A stretch of DNA of 13,582 nt, taken from Candidatus Latescibacterota bacterium. GTDB taxonomy: Bacteria > Latescibacterota > UBA2968 > UBA8231. The stretch spans positions 1 through 13,582 of the forward strand of contig JAJDTN010000009.1 of the NCBI GenBank assembly GCA_022827165.1, read 5' to 3'. A program made the position numbers and the translations under genes. This document shows, in pieces, positions 7,653-13,582 of this stretch (position 1 is the stretch's first letter; every line of letters starts with the position of its first letter). The notes under the pieces were generated by a model. The model worked only from the letters and a program-made list of their open reading frames with translations, was not told where the DNA came from and did not search any database.

Positions 7653-8666
7653 GTGACTTCGACGAGATCCCCCCTTCGCCTCCCGATCTTCCTCAGCGCC
7701 TCGCTGACGGCTCTCCTGGCGCTCGCACCGTGTGGTGTCCTCCGCGCCGACGCGGAGAGTCACGGCGAGCCCGGGAAGAGGGTGAGCCTCACCCCGGCGG
7801 AGCGGGCCGAGTTCGAGTCCCTGCTGGTCCTGGTGGGCTACTCGGCTGCCATCCTCCTCGCCGCCATCGCCGGCGGCAGGGTGTCGGCCCGGGGCACGAT
7901 GACCCACGTGCGCACCCAGGTGCTGATGAGCCTGGTGGCCGGCTTCATCCTCGGCATCGCCATCTACCATCTCCTGCCCCACAGCCTGGAGTACATCCCC
8001 GGTCCCGGCGCGGTGAACAAGGCCGTGGGATGGACCATGGCCGGCATGGTCCTCATGGTCTTCCTGCTGCGCGTCTTCCAGTTCCACCAGCACGACTTCA
8101 GCGCCGAGGCCAGCGACTACCACCACCACCACGGCCACGACGAGCCCGATGGTGACTCGGTCATGCCCCGGCGGCGCCTGATCGGCATCGGCTTCGGCCT
8201 GGGGGTGCACACCGTCACCGAGGGGGTCGCCCTGGGCACCAGCGTGCGCCTCGGGGCGATGCCGGGCGGCGAGGCCCTGGCGGGCCTGGGGGTGTTCCTG
8301 GCCATCCTGCTGCACAAGCCTCTGGACGCGTTCTCCATCATCGGCATGATGAAGTCCGCCGGGTACGGCCGGCGCGCCCTGGCGACGGCCAACACCGGGT
8401 TCGCCCTGCTCTGCCCCCTGGTGGCGGTGATCTGCTTCATCGGCGTGGGCTGGCTCGATCCCGTCGGCGCCGCGGCCACCGTGGGCTGCGTGCTCGCCTT
8501 CGCCGCGGGCGCCTTCCTGTGCATCGCCCTGAGCGACCTGCTGCCCGAGATCCACTTCCACAGCCACGACCGCGGCAAGCTCATCCTGGCCCTGGTCGTG
8601 GGCATCGGTCTGGCCTATGCGCTGCGCCTGGTGGAGGCCGCCGCCCACGGGGTGGAGGCGCACTAG
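7653..8666 (+). CDS. ZIP family divalent metal transporter
   Basis: A 337-residue membrane protein of the ZIP (Zrt/Irt-like) family, which moves zinc or other divalent metals into the cytoplasm. Residues 1-34 resemble a cleavable signal (RSPLRLP, hydrophobic core, LRADA). About eight membrane segments follow (near 57-75, 88-107, 125-143, 175-196, 208-232, 247-267, 272-296 and 309-328). The metal-path motif in TM4 is HTVTEG (His186, Glu190), and in TM5 it is HKPLDAF (His221, Asp225), where many ZIPs have HxxPE. A His-rich cytoplasmic loop (HHHHGHDE, 157-164) lies between TM3 and TM4, as is usual. The start is GTG with no clear ribosome site. The following M19 gene starts 38 nt downstream. Its position next to three metallopeptidase-type genes suggests metal supply, which is inference. 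Confidence 0.9.
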   Translation: MTSTRSPLRLPIFLSASLTALLALAPCGVLRADAESHGEPGKRVSLTPAERAEFESLLVLVGYSAAILLAAIAGGRVSARGTMTHVRTQVLMSLVAGFILGIAIYHLLPHSLEYIPGPGAVNKAVGWTMAGMVLMVFLLRVFQFHQHDFSAEASDYHHHHGHDEPDGDSVMPRRRLIGIGFGLGVHTVTEGVALGTSVRLGAMPGGEALAGLGVFLAILLHKPLDAFSIIGMMKSAGYGRRALATANTGFALLCPLVAVICFIGVGWLDPVGAAATVGCVLAFAAGAFLCIALSDLLPEIHFHSHDRGKLILALVVGIGLAYALRLVEAAAHGVEAH

Positions 8667-8704
8667 GTCCAGCAGCCTTCCCTCTCTTCCGGAGCCCAAG
8701 CCCC

Positions 8705-9772
8705 ATGCTGATCGTCGATTCACACCTCGATATCGCCTTCAACGCCCTGGAGTGGGACCGCGACCTGCTGCAGCCGATCGCGGCGATCCGCGCGTCCGAA
8801 GCCGGGATGGGCGGCAAGGGGCGCGGCGCCAACCTGATCAGCTTCGACGAGCTGCGCCGCGGCCGGATCGGTCTCTTCATGGCCACCTGCCACTGCCGCC
8901 TGGCCTCGGTGGGAAAGCGGTTCTCCGGCGTGCGCACCCAGGAGATCGCCTACGCCAAGTGCCATGGCGAGGTCGCCTACTACCGCCTGATGGAGGCGAA
9001 GGGCGTGCTGCGGCAGATCCGCGACACCGCCGGCCTCGACGCCCACCTGCGGGAGTGGGAGCGGGACCCGGCCTCGGCCACCCTCGGGTACGTGCTCGCC
9101 ATGGAAGGGGCCGACGGCATCGTCGACGAGGACCAGGTGGGGGAGTGGTGGGACGAGGGCCTGCGCGTCGTCAGCCTCTGCCACTACGGCGTCAGCGCCT
9201 ACTCCCACGGCACCCAGGCCCCCGGCGGCCTCACCCCGAGAGGGGCGCCCATGCTCCGGGCGCTGCACCAGGCCGGCATGGTCCTCGACGTGAGCCACCT
9301 GGCGGAGCAGGCCTTCTGGGAGGCCCTGGAGGTCTTCGGCGGGCCCGTCATCGCCACCCACAACTGCTGCCGCGCCCTGTGCGACCACGACCGCCAGCTC
9401 GACGACCGCCAGATCAGGGCCCTCGTCGATCGCGGCGGCGTCATCGGCATCGCCTTCGACGACTGGATGCTCTCGCCCCTGTGGGACCACGAGGCGGCCG
9501 ACAACACCGGCATCACCCTGTCCACGGTGGCCGACCACATCGACCACATCTGCCAGCTGGCGGGCAGCGCCCGCCACGCCGCCATCGGCACCGACCTCGA
9601 CGGCGGCTACGGCAAGGAGCAGGCCCCCGCCGACATGGAGACGATCGCCGACCTGCAGCGCATCCCCGCCATACTGGAGGAACGGGGCTACTCGGCGGAT
9701 GACATCGCCGGCATCATGCACGGCAACTGGGTCCGCCGGCTCAGGGAGGCGTGGGGGGCGGCACCCGCGTGA
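8705..9772 (+). CDS. M19 (renal dipeptidase) family membrane dipeptidase, complete metal site
   Basis: A 355-residue M19 dipeptidase with every expected ligand motif: VDSHLD (His7, Asp9), AMEGAD (Glu134, the bridging position), LCHYG (His160), LDVSH (His198), ATHNCCRAL (His219) and GTDLDG (Asp297/Asp299). Family enzymes use two zinc ions to cut dipeptides and tolerate D-amino acids at the C-terminal position. There is no signal peptide or lipobox, so a cytoplasmic location is likely. ATG 8705 starts exactly at the family's N-terminus, with GGAG 10 nt upstream. Longer upstream frames overlap the transporter and are not credible. It shares long blocks with the minus-strand paralogue, for example HIDHICQLAG and RGGVIG. 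It lies in the rightward operon between the ZIP and sulfatase genes. Confidence 0.94.
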   Translation: MLIVDSHLDIAFNALEWDRDLLQPIAAIRASEAGMGGKGRGANLISFDELRRGRIGLFMATCHCRLASVGKRFSGVRTQEIAYAKCHGEVAYYRLMEAKGVLRQIRDTAGLDAHLREWERDPASATLGYVLAMEGADGIVDEDQVGEWWDEGLRVVSLCHYGVSAYSHGTQAPGGLTPRGAPMLRALHQAGMVLDVSHLAEQAFWEALEVFGGPVIATHNCCRALCDHDRQLDDRQIRALVDRGGVIGIAFDDWMLSPLWDHEAADNTGITLSTVADHIDHICQLAGSARHAAIGTDLDGGYGKEQAPADMETIADLQRIPAILEERGYSADDIAGIMHGNWVRRLREAWGAAPA

Positions 9773-9829
9773 GGAGCCGGGCCGACTCAACCTCCGGCGC
9801 GGGGCCGTCCTTGCCGCGAATCCGGCTCC
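9773..9829 (+). other. 8-bp perfect inverted repeat between dipeptidase and sulfatase
   Basis: GGAGCCGG begins directly after the dipeptidase stop (9773-9780) and is matched by CCGGCTCC at 9822-9829. The intervening 41 nt can form a further CGCGG/CCGCG stem. There is no T-tract, so it is not an obvious terminator. It could fold the 91-nt spacer of the operon mRNA and affect sulfatase expression or mRNA processing. In DNA this GC-rich, a chance match is possible. Confidence 0.3.
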
Positions 9830-9863
9830 AGGTGACGGGCGTCTCCCGGGACAGGGGCTGCCC

Positions 9864-11270
9864 GTGAAACAGCCCAACATCCTGTTCCTGATGACGGACC
9901 AGATGCAGGGGCGGGTCCTCGACCCGGACCACCCCTGCCGGACGCCGAACTTCGACCGCCTCGCCGCCCGGGGGGTGCGCCTGCCCAGGGCGTACACGCC
10001 GAACGCGGTCTGCTCGCCCGCCCGGGCCAGCCTGATGACCGGGCTCCTGCCCCACTCCCACGGCGTCCTCGAGGTGACCCACACGGTGGACGACGACCAG
10101 TCGTGCCTGCGCACCGGGTTCCCCCACTGGGCGCAGCGCCTGGAGCAGGCCGGGTACCGCACCGGCTACTTCGGCAAGTGGCACGTGGAGCGCTCCGGTG
10201 ACCTGGGGCGGTTCGGCTGGCAGGTGACCGGCACCCCGGAGGCGGCCGGCAAGCAGGACGGACGCTTCTCCCTGCAGAAGTGGGACGAGGACCCCGAGGG
10301 TTACCGGAAGACGCTTCTCTACGGCGTAACCGACGTGCCTCCCGAGAGGCGGGGCGTGGGCGTCACCACCGACCTGGGACTCGGCTTCCTCGAGGACGCG
10401 GCCAACGGAGACGCGCCCTGGTGCTGCTTCGTCAGCATCACCGAGCCCCACGACCCCTTCGTCACCGGCCAGGAGGCCTTTGCGCAATACGACGTGGACA
10501 GCCTGCCTCTGCAGCCCAACGTCGACAACGACTTGAGGGGCCAGCCGAACCTCTACCGCAAGGCCGGCGTCACCTGGCGGGACATGGACGAACGCCAGAA
10601 GAAGGAGGCCGCCGCCTGCTACTACGCCTCGATCACCGAGATCGACACCCAGTACGGGCGCCTCCTCGACTTCCTGGTATCCTCGGGCCAGCTCGACGAC
10701 ACGATCGTCGTCCTCACCAGCGACCACGGCGAGCTGCTCGGCTCCCACGGCCTCTACTGCAAGAACTTCACCGGCTTCGAGGAGGTCTACTCGATCCCCA
10801 TGGTGGTGGCGGGTCCGGGGGCGCAGCGGGGCGTCACCAGCCAGGCGCGAGTCGGCCTCCACGACCTGTGCCCCACTCTGCTGGAGCTGGCCGGCCTGGA
10901 GACGATCGGCGCGCCGGACTCACGCTCCTTCGCCGGCGCCCTGCAGGACCCCGGCGGAGGGGCCGGCGACTTCACCCGCGGCTTCGCCGAGTACCACGGC
11001 AGCCGCTACCGCGTCAGCCAGCGCATCGTCTGGGACGGCCCCTGGAAGCTCTGCTGGAACGGCTTCGACTTCGACGAGCTCTACAACCTCGACGACGACC
11101 CTTACGAGATGACCAACCTGATCGACGTGGACGGGCACGAGGAGGTGGTCCGGTCCCTCATGCGCTACGCGTGGCAGGTCGTGCGGGACACGGGGGACGA
11201 GACGCTGCTCAACTCGCACTACCCGATTCTGCGGCTGGGGGCGTACGGGCCGGGAATCCTGGGGGAGTGA
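9864..11270 (+). CDS. Cys-type sulfatase (alkaline-phosphatase superfamily)
   Basis: A 468-residue arylsulfatase-like hydrolase removing sulfate esters. The N-terminus QPNILFLMTDQ carries the first metal Asp12. The maturation site CSPAR (50-54) is followed by ASLMTG; Cys50 would be converted to formylglycine. GKWH supplies Lys105 and His107, TEPHDPF gives His196, TSDHGELLGSHG gives Asp287/His288, and Lys300 follows. The C-terminus ends LNSHYPILRLGAYGPGILGE. No signal peptide is visible, so it is probably cytoplasmic, unusual for polysaccharide sulfatases and suggesting small imported substrates. GTG 9864 was chosen because it directly precedes the family's first strand and AGGGG lies 7 nt upstream. 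The in-frame extension to 9699 overlaps the dipeptidase. No formylglycine-generating enzyme is encoded in the window. A broken copy of its last 45 codons occurs at 13206. Confidence 0.93.
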   Translation: MKQPNILFLMTDQMQGRVLDPDHPCRTPNFDRLAARGVRLPRAYTPNAVCSPARASLMTGLLPHSHGVLEVTHTVDDDQSCLRTGFPHWAQRLEQAGYRTGYFGKWHVERSGDLGRFGWQVTGTPEAAGKQDGRFSLQKWDEDPEGYRKTLLYGVTDVPPERRGVGVTTDLGLGFLEDAANGDAPWCCFVSITEPHDPFVTGQEAFAQYDVDSLPLQPNVDNDLRGQPNLYRKAGVTWRDMDERQKKEAAACYYASITEIDTQYGRLLDFLVSSGQLDDTIVVLTSDHGELLGSHGLYCKNFTGFEEVYSIPMVVAGPGAQRGVTSQARVGLHDLCPTLLELAGLETIGAPDSRSFAGALQDPGGGAGDFTRGFAEYHGSRYRVSQRIVWDGPWKLCWNGFDFDELYNLDDDPYEMTNLIDVDGHEEVVRSLMRYAWQVVRDTGDETLLNSHYPILRLGAYGPGILGE

Positions 11271-11275
11271 GACAG

Positions 11276-12004
11276 ATGTCCATCTATTCCTTAGTTCCGG
11301 ACGCGAAGGCCCTGCTCGAACTTGAGCCCGAGGAGCTTGCGGGCGTCCTGATGGAGCACCTCAACTCCCTATCGTCCTCCGAACAGGAGAACCTGAACCG
11401 GGGTAATTTCCTTATCGGTATCGATCACATTGAGGAGTATCCACGGGAGGAACGGGAGGACTTGAAGCAGGCCCTGATGGAGGCCTGGGTTTGGCTTGAG
11501 CATGAGGGCCTCCTGGTGCCGAAGCCTGGGTCAGAGAACTGGGTCGTCATCTCTCGTCGTGGTCGACGGTTGCGGACACGCGATCAGGTGAGTTGCTACC
11601 GTCATGCGAACCTGCTTCCCCGCAACCAGCTTCATCCGACAATCGCGCAGAAAGTGTGGGCGATGTTTCTCAGGGGCGACTACGATACGGCGGTGTTTCA
11701 GGCATTCAAAGAGGTCGAAGTCCGAGTCAGGGAGGCTGCACAGTGTGCGGACACAGACCTCGGAGTCGACTTGATGCGGAAGGCGTTCGGAGACTGCGGT
11801 CCTCTGACCGACGCCGCGGCACCCAAAGCCGAGCAGCAGGCGCTTTCCCATCTATTCGCCGGTGCAATCGGATCTTACAAGAACCCACACAGCCATCGTA
11901 GTGTTACCATCGAGCCAGATGAGGCGGTCGAGATGATCATGCTGGCCAGTCATCTGCTTGGGATTGTGGACAAGCTGTCGTCGAAGGATCCGGGTAGCCG
12001 ATAA
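11276..12004 (+). CDS. TIGR02391 family (Hypoth_Ymh domain) protein
   Basis: A 242-residue protein that I place in the TIGR02391/Hypoth_Ymh family. Residues about 60-105 look like a small winged-helix segment (LMEAWVWLEHEGLL, WVVISRRGRRLR). Residues 115-235 carry the Ymh signature: GDYDTAVFQAFKEVEVRVREAA, GVDLMRKAF, LFAGAIGSYKNPHSHR (193-208), then DEAVEMIMLASHLLGIVD. The KNPHSH segment recalls the RN-x(3)-H motif of HEPN-type domains, so an RNA-related or defence-related role is possible but unproven. ATG 11276 has GGAG 8 nt upstream, lying across the sulfatase stop; the spacer is 5 nt. Base use differs from the neighbours: hand counts of two 60-nt lines gave 30 and 33 G+C, against 44 in a sulfatase line, which suggests recent acquisition. 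Confidence 0.82.
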   Translation: MSIYSLVPDAKALLELEPEELAGVLMEHLNSLSSSEQENLNRGNFLIGIDHIEEYPREEREDLKQALMEAWVWLEHEGLLVPKPGSENWVVISRRGRRLRTRDQVSCYRHANLLPRNQLHPTIAQKVWAMFLRGDYDTAVFQAFKEVEVRVREAAQCADTDLGVDLMRKAFGDCGPLTDAAAPKAEQQALSHLFAGAIGSYKNPHSHRSVTIEPDEAVEMIMLASHLLGIVDKLSSKDPGSR

Positions 12005-12069
12005 CCACTGAGCTCGGTAAGCGCCAAGCCTGCGGAGCCGATCCGGCCTGAGAGGACATTTGCCTTCCG

Positions 12070-12846
12070 ATGAGACTGAACGAAGATCAGCTGCGCCAGT
12101 TCGAGACCGAAGGCTGGCTGTTCCTGCCCGATCTGTTCACCGAAGAAGAGGTCGGCGTGCTGAAGGGCCAACTGCCGGTGATCTTCGACATGCACCGGGA
12201 GGAAGTCTGGCGCGAGAAGGATACCGACGTGGTGCGCACGGCCTTCGCGGCCCATACCTACAACGAGGCCTTCGCCCGCCTCGGGAGCCATCCGCGCCTG
12301 ATCGGGCCGGTGATGCAGCTCCTCGACGGGCCGGTGTACATGCACCAGTACAAGATCAACGGCAAGGCGGCTTTCACCGGTGATGTCTGGCAGTGGCACC
12401 AGGACTACGGAACCTGGGCGCGGGACGACGGGATGCCGGAAGCGAAGGCGATGAACATAGCCCTGTTCCTCGACGAGGTGAGCGAGTTCAACGGCCCCCT
12501 GTACATCATCCCCCGCAGCCACAGGCAGGGCGTGATCGAGGCCGGCCACGACACCCTGACCACCTCCTACCCGTTGTGGACCCTCGACCAGGAAACGGTG
12601 ACCCGGCTGGCGGACGAAGGAGGGATCGCCGCGCCCAAGGGGAAGGCGGGGGCGGTCCTGATGTTCCACTCCAACATCGTCCACGCCTCCCCTCCGAACA
12701 TCAGCCCCTGGGGCCGGGTGATCGTCTATCTGAGCCTGTGCCGCGTCGACAACCACATCCGCCGGTTCAAGCGCCCGGAGTGGATCGCCGGCCGCGACTT
12801 CCGGCCCATCCAACCGCTGGGTGATGACTGCCTGGTGCGCATCTAG
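12070..12846 (+). CDS. PhyH family Fe(II)/2-oxoglutarate dioxygenase, EctD-like motif
   Basis: A 258-residue phytanoyl-CoA dioxygenase (PhyH) family oxygenase, which uses Fe(II), oxygen and 2-oxoglutarate to hydroxylate a small substrate. The N-terminus QLRQFETEGWLFLPDLFTEE is typical of the family. The iron facial triad is His110 and Asp112 in WHQD plus His205 in VHASPPN, with Arg216 in SPWGR as the 2-oxoglutarate contact. The stretch WHQDYGTWARDDGMP followed by FNGPLYIIPRSH resembles the signature region of ectoine/proline-type hydroxylases (EctD-like). No ectoine biosynthesis gene lies nearby, so the substrate is unknown. ATG 12070 fits the family start, although the nearest purine-rich site (AGAGG) is some 14 nt away. 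A 65-nt gap separates it from the TIGR02391 gene, so it may or may not share that transcript. Confidence 0.9.
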   Translation: MRLNEDQLRQFETEGWLFLPDLFTEEEVGVLKGQLPVIFDMHREEVWREKDTDVVRTAFAAHTYNEAFARLGSHPRLIGPVMQLLDGPVYMHQYKINGKAAFTGDVWQWHQDYGTWARDDGMPEAKAMNIALFLDEVSEFNGPLYIIPRSHRQGVIEAGHDTLTTSYPLWTLDQETVTRLADEGGIAAPKGKAGAVLMFHSNIVHASPPNISPWGRVIVYLSLCRVDNHIRRFKRPEWIAGRDFRPIQPLGDDCLVRI

Positions 12847-12864
12847 TTCTGCGCTTGCGCTTCG

Positions 12865-13175
12865 CTACGCAGCAGCCGGGCCGGTATCGTCCTTCCCGGC
12901 CCAGCCCGTATCAGGCTCGCCGGCCATCGCCTTCCGAACCTCCGGGCCGGGCGGCCCGGCCGTACCCCAGATGTCCGCCGTCTCCGGCACCCGTCTCCAC
13001 ACCGCGGGTTCGTGCGTTGCTTCGTCTGCGATGTACTCCATGTCGCTGGAGAGTTCGATCACGTATCCCGCCGGATCCTCGTAGTAGCAGAAGATGCTGT
13101 TGCCCGGGCCGTGGCGCCCCGGTCCCCAGGCGGGTTCCTGCCCCAGGCACGCAGGTTGGAGACCCTCTCATCACG
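12865..13175 (-). pseudogene. C-terminal remnant of a VOC (glyoxalase-fold) family protein
   Basis: Reading leftward, a frame encodes WGPGRHGPGNSIFCYY followed by EDPAGYVIELSSDMEYI and ends with IWGTAGPPGPEVRKAMAGEP and a stop at 12865. This is the C-terminal half of a VOC-superfamily ring-cleavage-dioxygenase/glyoxalase-like protein: the Y-x-x-DP-x-G-x-x-I-E-L block carries the usual metal-ligand Glu. Upstream, ERVSNLRAWG continues the homology in a different frame, so one nucleotide was lost or gained around 13140-13150. The N-terminal half is absent; the sulfatase remnant begins about 30 nt further right. It therefore cannot make a complete protein. The family call rests on motif recognition only. 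It converges on the PhyH gene, ending 18 nt from its stop. Confidence 0.65.
12878..12902. terminator. GGGCCGG/CCGGCCC hairpin at the convergent junction
   Basis: A perfect 7-bp GC stem (12878-12884 with 12896-12902) and an 11-nt loop lies about 30 nt past the PhyH stop. It is inside the end of the VOC remnant and lacks a T-tract. It might help end PhyH transcription, but could equally be a by-product of the GC-rich code. Confidence 0.2.
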
Positions 13176-13205
13176 TCGTGGACAGGACAGTCCCGAGGGT
13201 TGTGG

Positions 13206-13338
13206 CACGAGGAGGTGATCCGCTCCCCGATGCGCTACACATAGCAGAGGGTGCGCGACAGGGGGACCGGATGTGTTCAACTCGCACTATCCGATCCTGA
13301 GGCTGGGGCGGTACGGGGCGGGGATTCTGGGGGAGTGA
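13206..13338 (+). pseudogene. Degenerate copy of the sulfatase 3' end
   Basis: These 133 nt align with the last 135 nt of the intact sulfatase (11136-11270), both starting CACGAGGAGGTG and ending CTGGGGGAGTGA. My hand alignment gives roughly three quarters to four fifths identity. The copy is broken: the Trp codon TGG is TAG at the position of the sulfatase's MRYAWQ, and a net 2-nt deletion near 13275 shifts the frame before the NSHYPILRLG block. Identity stops abruptly left of 13206. This is the tail of a former second sulfatase gene, left after deletion or recombination, not a functional gene. Confidence 0.85.
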
Positions 13339-13339
13339 G

Positions 13340-13355
13340 GGCGGTCAGCACCGCC
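13340..13355 (+). terminator. Small hairpin after the sulfatase remnant
   Basis: GGCGGT-cagc-ACCGCC forms a perfect 6-bp stem with a tetraloop, starting one nucleotide after the remnant's stop codon. It may be the surviving terminator of the lost sulfatase gene. It has no T-tract, so this is weak. Confidence 0.3.
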
Positions 13356-13390
13356 GTGGGTCGTCGGGGATCACGTACGAAATCTGGATT

Positions 13391-13410
13391 CCCCGCCTGG
13401 CAGGGTGGGG
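13391..13410 (-). terminator. Hairpin downstream of the right-edge frame
   Basis: Read leftward, CCCC-x-CC, a 6-nt loop, then GG-x-GGGG form an imperfect stem with one mismatch. It begins about 13 nt past the stop of the partial minus-strand frame at 13423. The position suits a terminator for that gene, but the following bases are only modestly T-rich. Confidence 0.25.
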
Positions 13411-13422
13411 TGCCGTCTGGTC

Positions 13423-13582
13423 TCAAGCCTCGATGGCTTGCCCTTCGATCCCCGCGTGGCGAGTCTGCAAAGCCCTCTCCAATTGAGAGGCAAGCGCGTG
13501 TTCTCCGATCGATCTCAACTGATCTGGCAATTCAGGGCGAGACGCAGGATAGGCATCTGACCTTATCAGACATGCGCGGGCC
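13423..13582 (-). CDS. Unrecognised open frame, C-terminal 52 residues, cut by the window edge
   Basis: An open minus-strand frame enters from the right edge and ends in TGA at 13423-13425. It encodes 52 residues, including ELPDQLRSIGEHALASQLER and ALQTRHAGIEGQAIEA at the end, a plausible amphipathic helical C-terminus. I recognise no family. Support comes from its protein-like composition and a hairpin just beyond the stop. Against it, 52 codons without a stop is not rare at this GC, and no start is visible. The DNA here is less GC-rich than the left part of the window. Confidence 0.3.
   Translation of the reverse strand, partial: ARACLIRSDAYPASRPELPDQLRSIGEHALASQLERALQTRHAGIEGQAIEA

Noticed and set aside
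8519..8704. Upstream extension of the plus-strand dipeptidase
   Set aside because: It overlaps the end of the ZIP gene and reads as low-complexity text; the family's N-terminus begins at ATG 8705.
10280..11275. N-terminal extension of the TIGR02391 frame through the sulfatase gene
   Set aside because: Arg-rich out-of-frame text of the sulfatase; the real gene starts at ATG 11276 with a Shine-Dalgarno.
12821..13300. Several short frames on both strands between PhyH and the right edge
   Set aside because: They are pieces of the VOC and sulfatase remnants read in wrong frames. None has a start with a ribosome site and family similarity over its length.
13474..13490. Perfect CCTCTC-N5-GAGAGG hairpin
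   Set aside because: It lies inside the open minus-strand frame, has no T-tract and no tRNA-like context; I could not assign a role.
1..13582. tRNA, rRNA, CRISPR array, insertion sequence or phage attachment site
   Set aside because: No cloverleaf, repeat-spacer pattern, transposase frame or terminal inverted repeats were found by eye. The paired sulfatase tails are homologous gene ends, not element termini.

Overview
The window is high-GC coding DNA (about 65-70% GC in most genes) with ten complete genes, two gene remnants and one open frame cut by the right edge. There is no rRNA or tRNA, so taxonomy is inferred from gene content. A TonB-dependent receptor with a carboxypeptidase-regulatory-like N-terminal domain, paired with a DUF4249 lipoprotein, points to a Gram-negative bacterium of the Bacteroidota/Gemmatimonadota/Latescibacterota (FCB) type. 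The high GC and the abundance of sulfatase, PhyH, M19 and M81 genes fit Latescibacterota- or Gemmatimonadota-like lineages better than classical Bacteroidota. This assignment is tentative.

Left half (33-7500, minus strand): five tightly packed genes read leftward in the order M81 metallopeptidase, M19 dipeptidase-like protein, five-bladed beta-propeller glycosidase-like protein, TonB-dependent receptor, DUF4249 lipoprotein. The junctions are a 10-nt gap, a 1-nt TGATG overlap, a 4-nt ATGA overlap and a 28-nt overlap, so this is almost certainly one operon with translational coupling. A GC-rich hairpin (6-26) follows the last gene.

Centre (7501-7652): a 152-bp divergent intergenic region that must hold promoters for both arms.

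Right half (7653-12846, plus strand): ZIP-family metal transporter, a second M19 dipeptidase with complete metal ligands, a Cys-type sulfatase, a lower-GC TIGR02391 (Hypoth_Ymh) protein and an EctD-like PhyH dioxygenase.

Right edge (12847-13582): decayed DNA. It contains a C-terminal fragment of a VOC/glyoxalase-fold protein (minus), a frameshifted copy of the sulfatase 3' end (plus), small hairpins, and the last 52 codons of an unrecognised frame (minus) leaving the window.

A working model, which is inference: the receptor pair imports a peptide-containing, perhaps glycosylated or sulfated, compound. M81 and M19 enzymes hydrolyse it, the propeller protein and sulfatase trim sugar or sulfate, and the ZIP transporter supplies metal to the metallopeptidases. 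The most notable points are the M19 copy in the left operon that has lost its HxD metal ligands while a complete paralogue lies across the divergent promoter, the decayed second sulfatase tail, and the compositionally foreign TIGR02391 gene.
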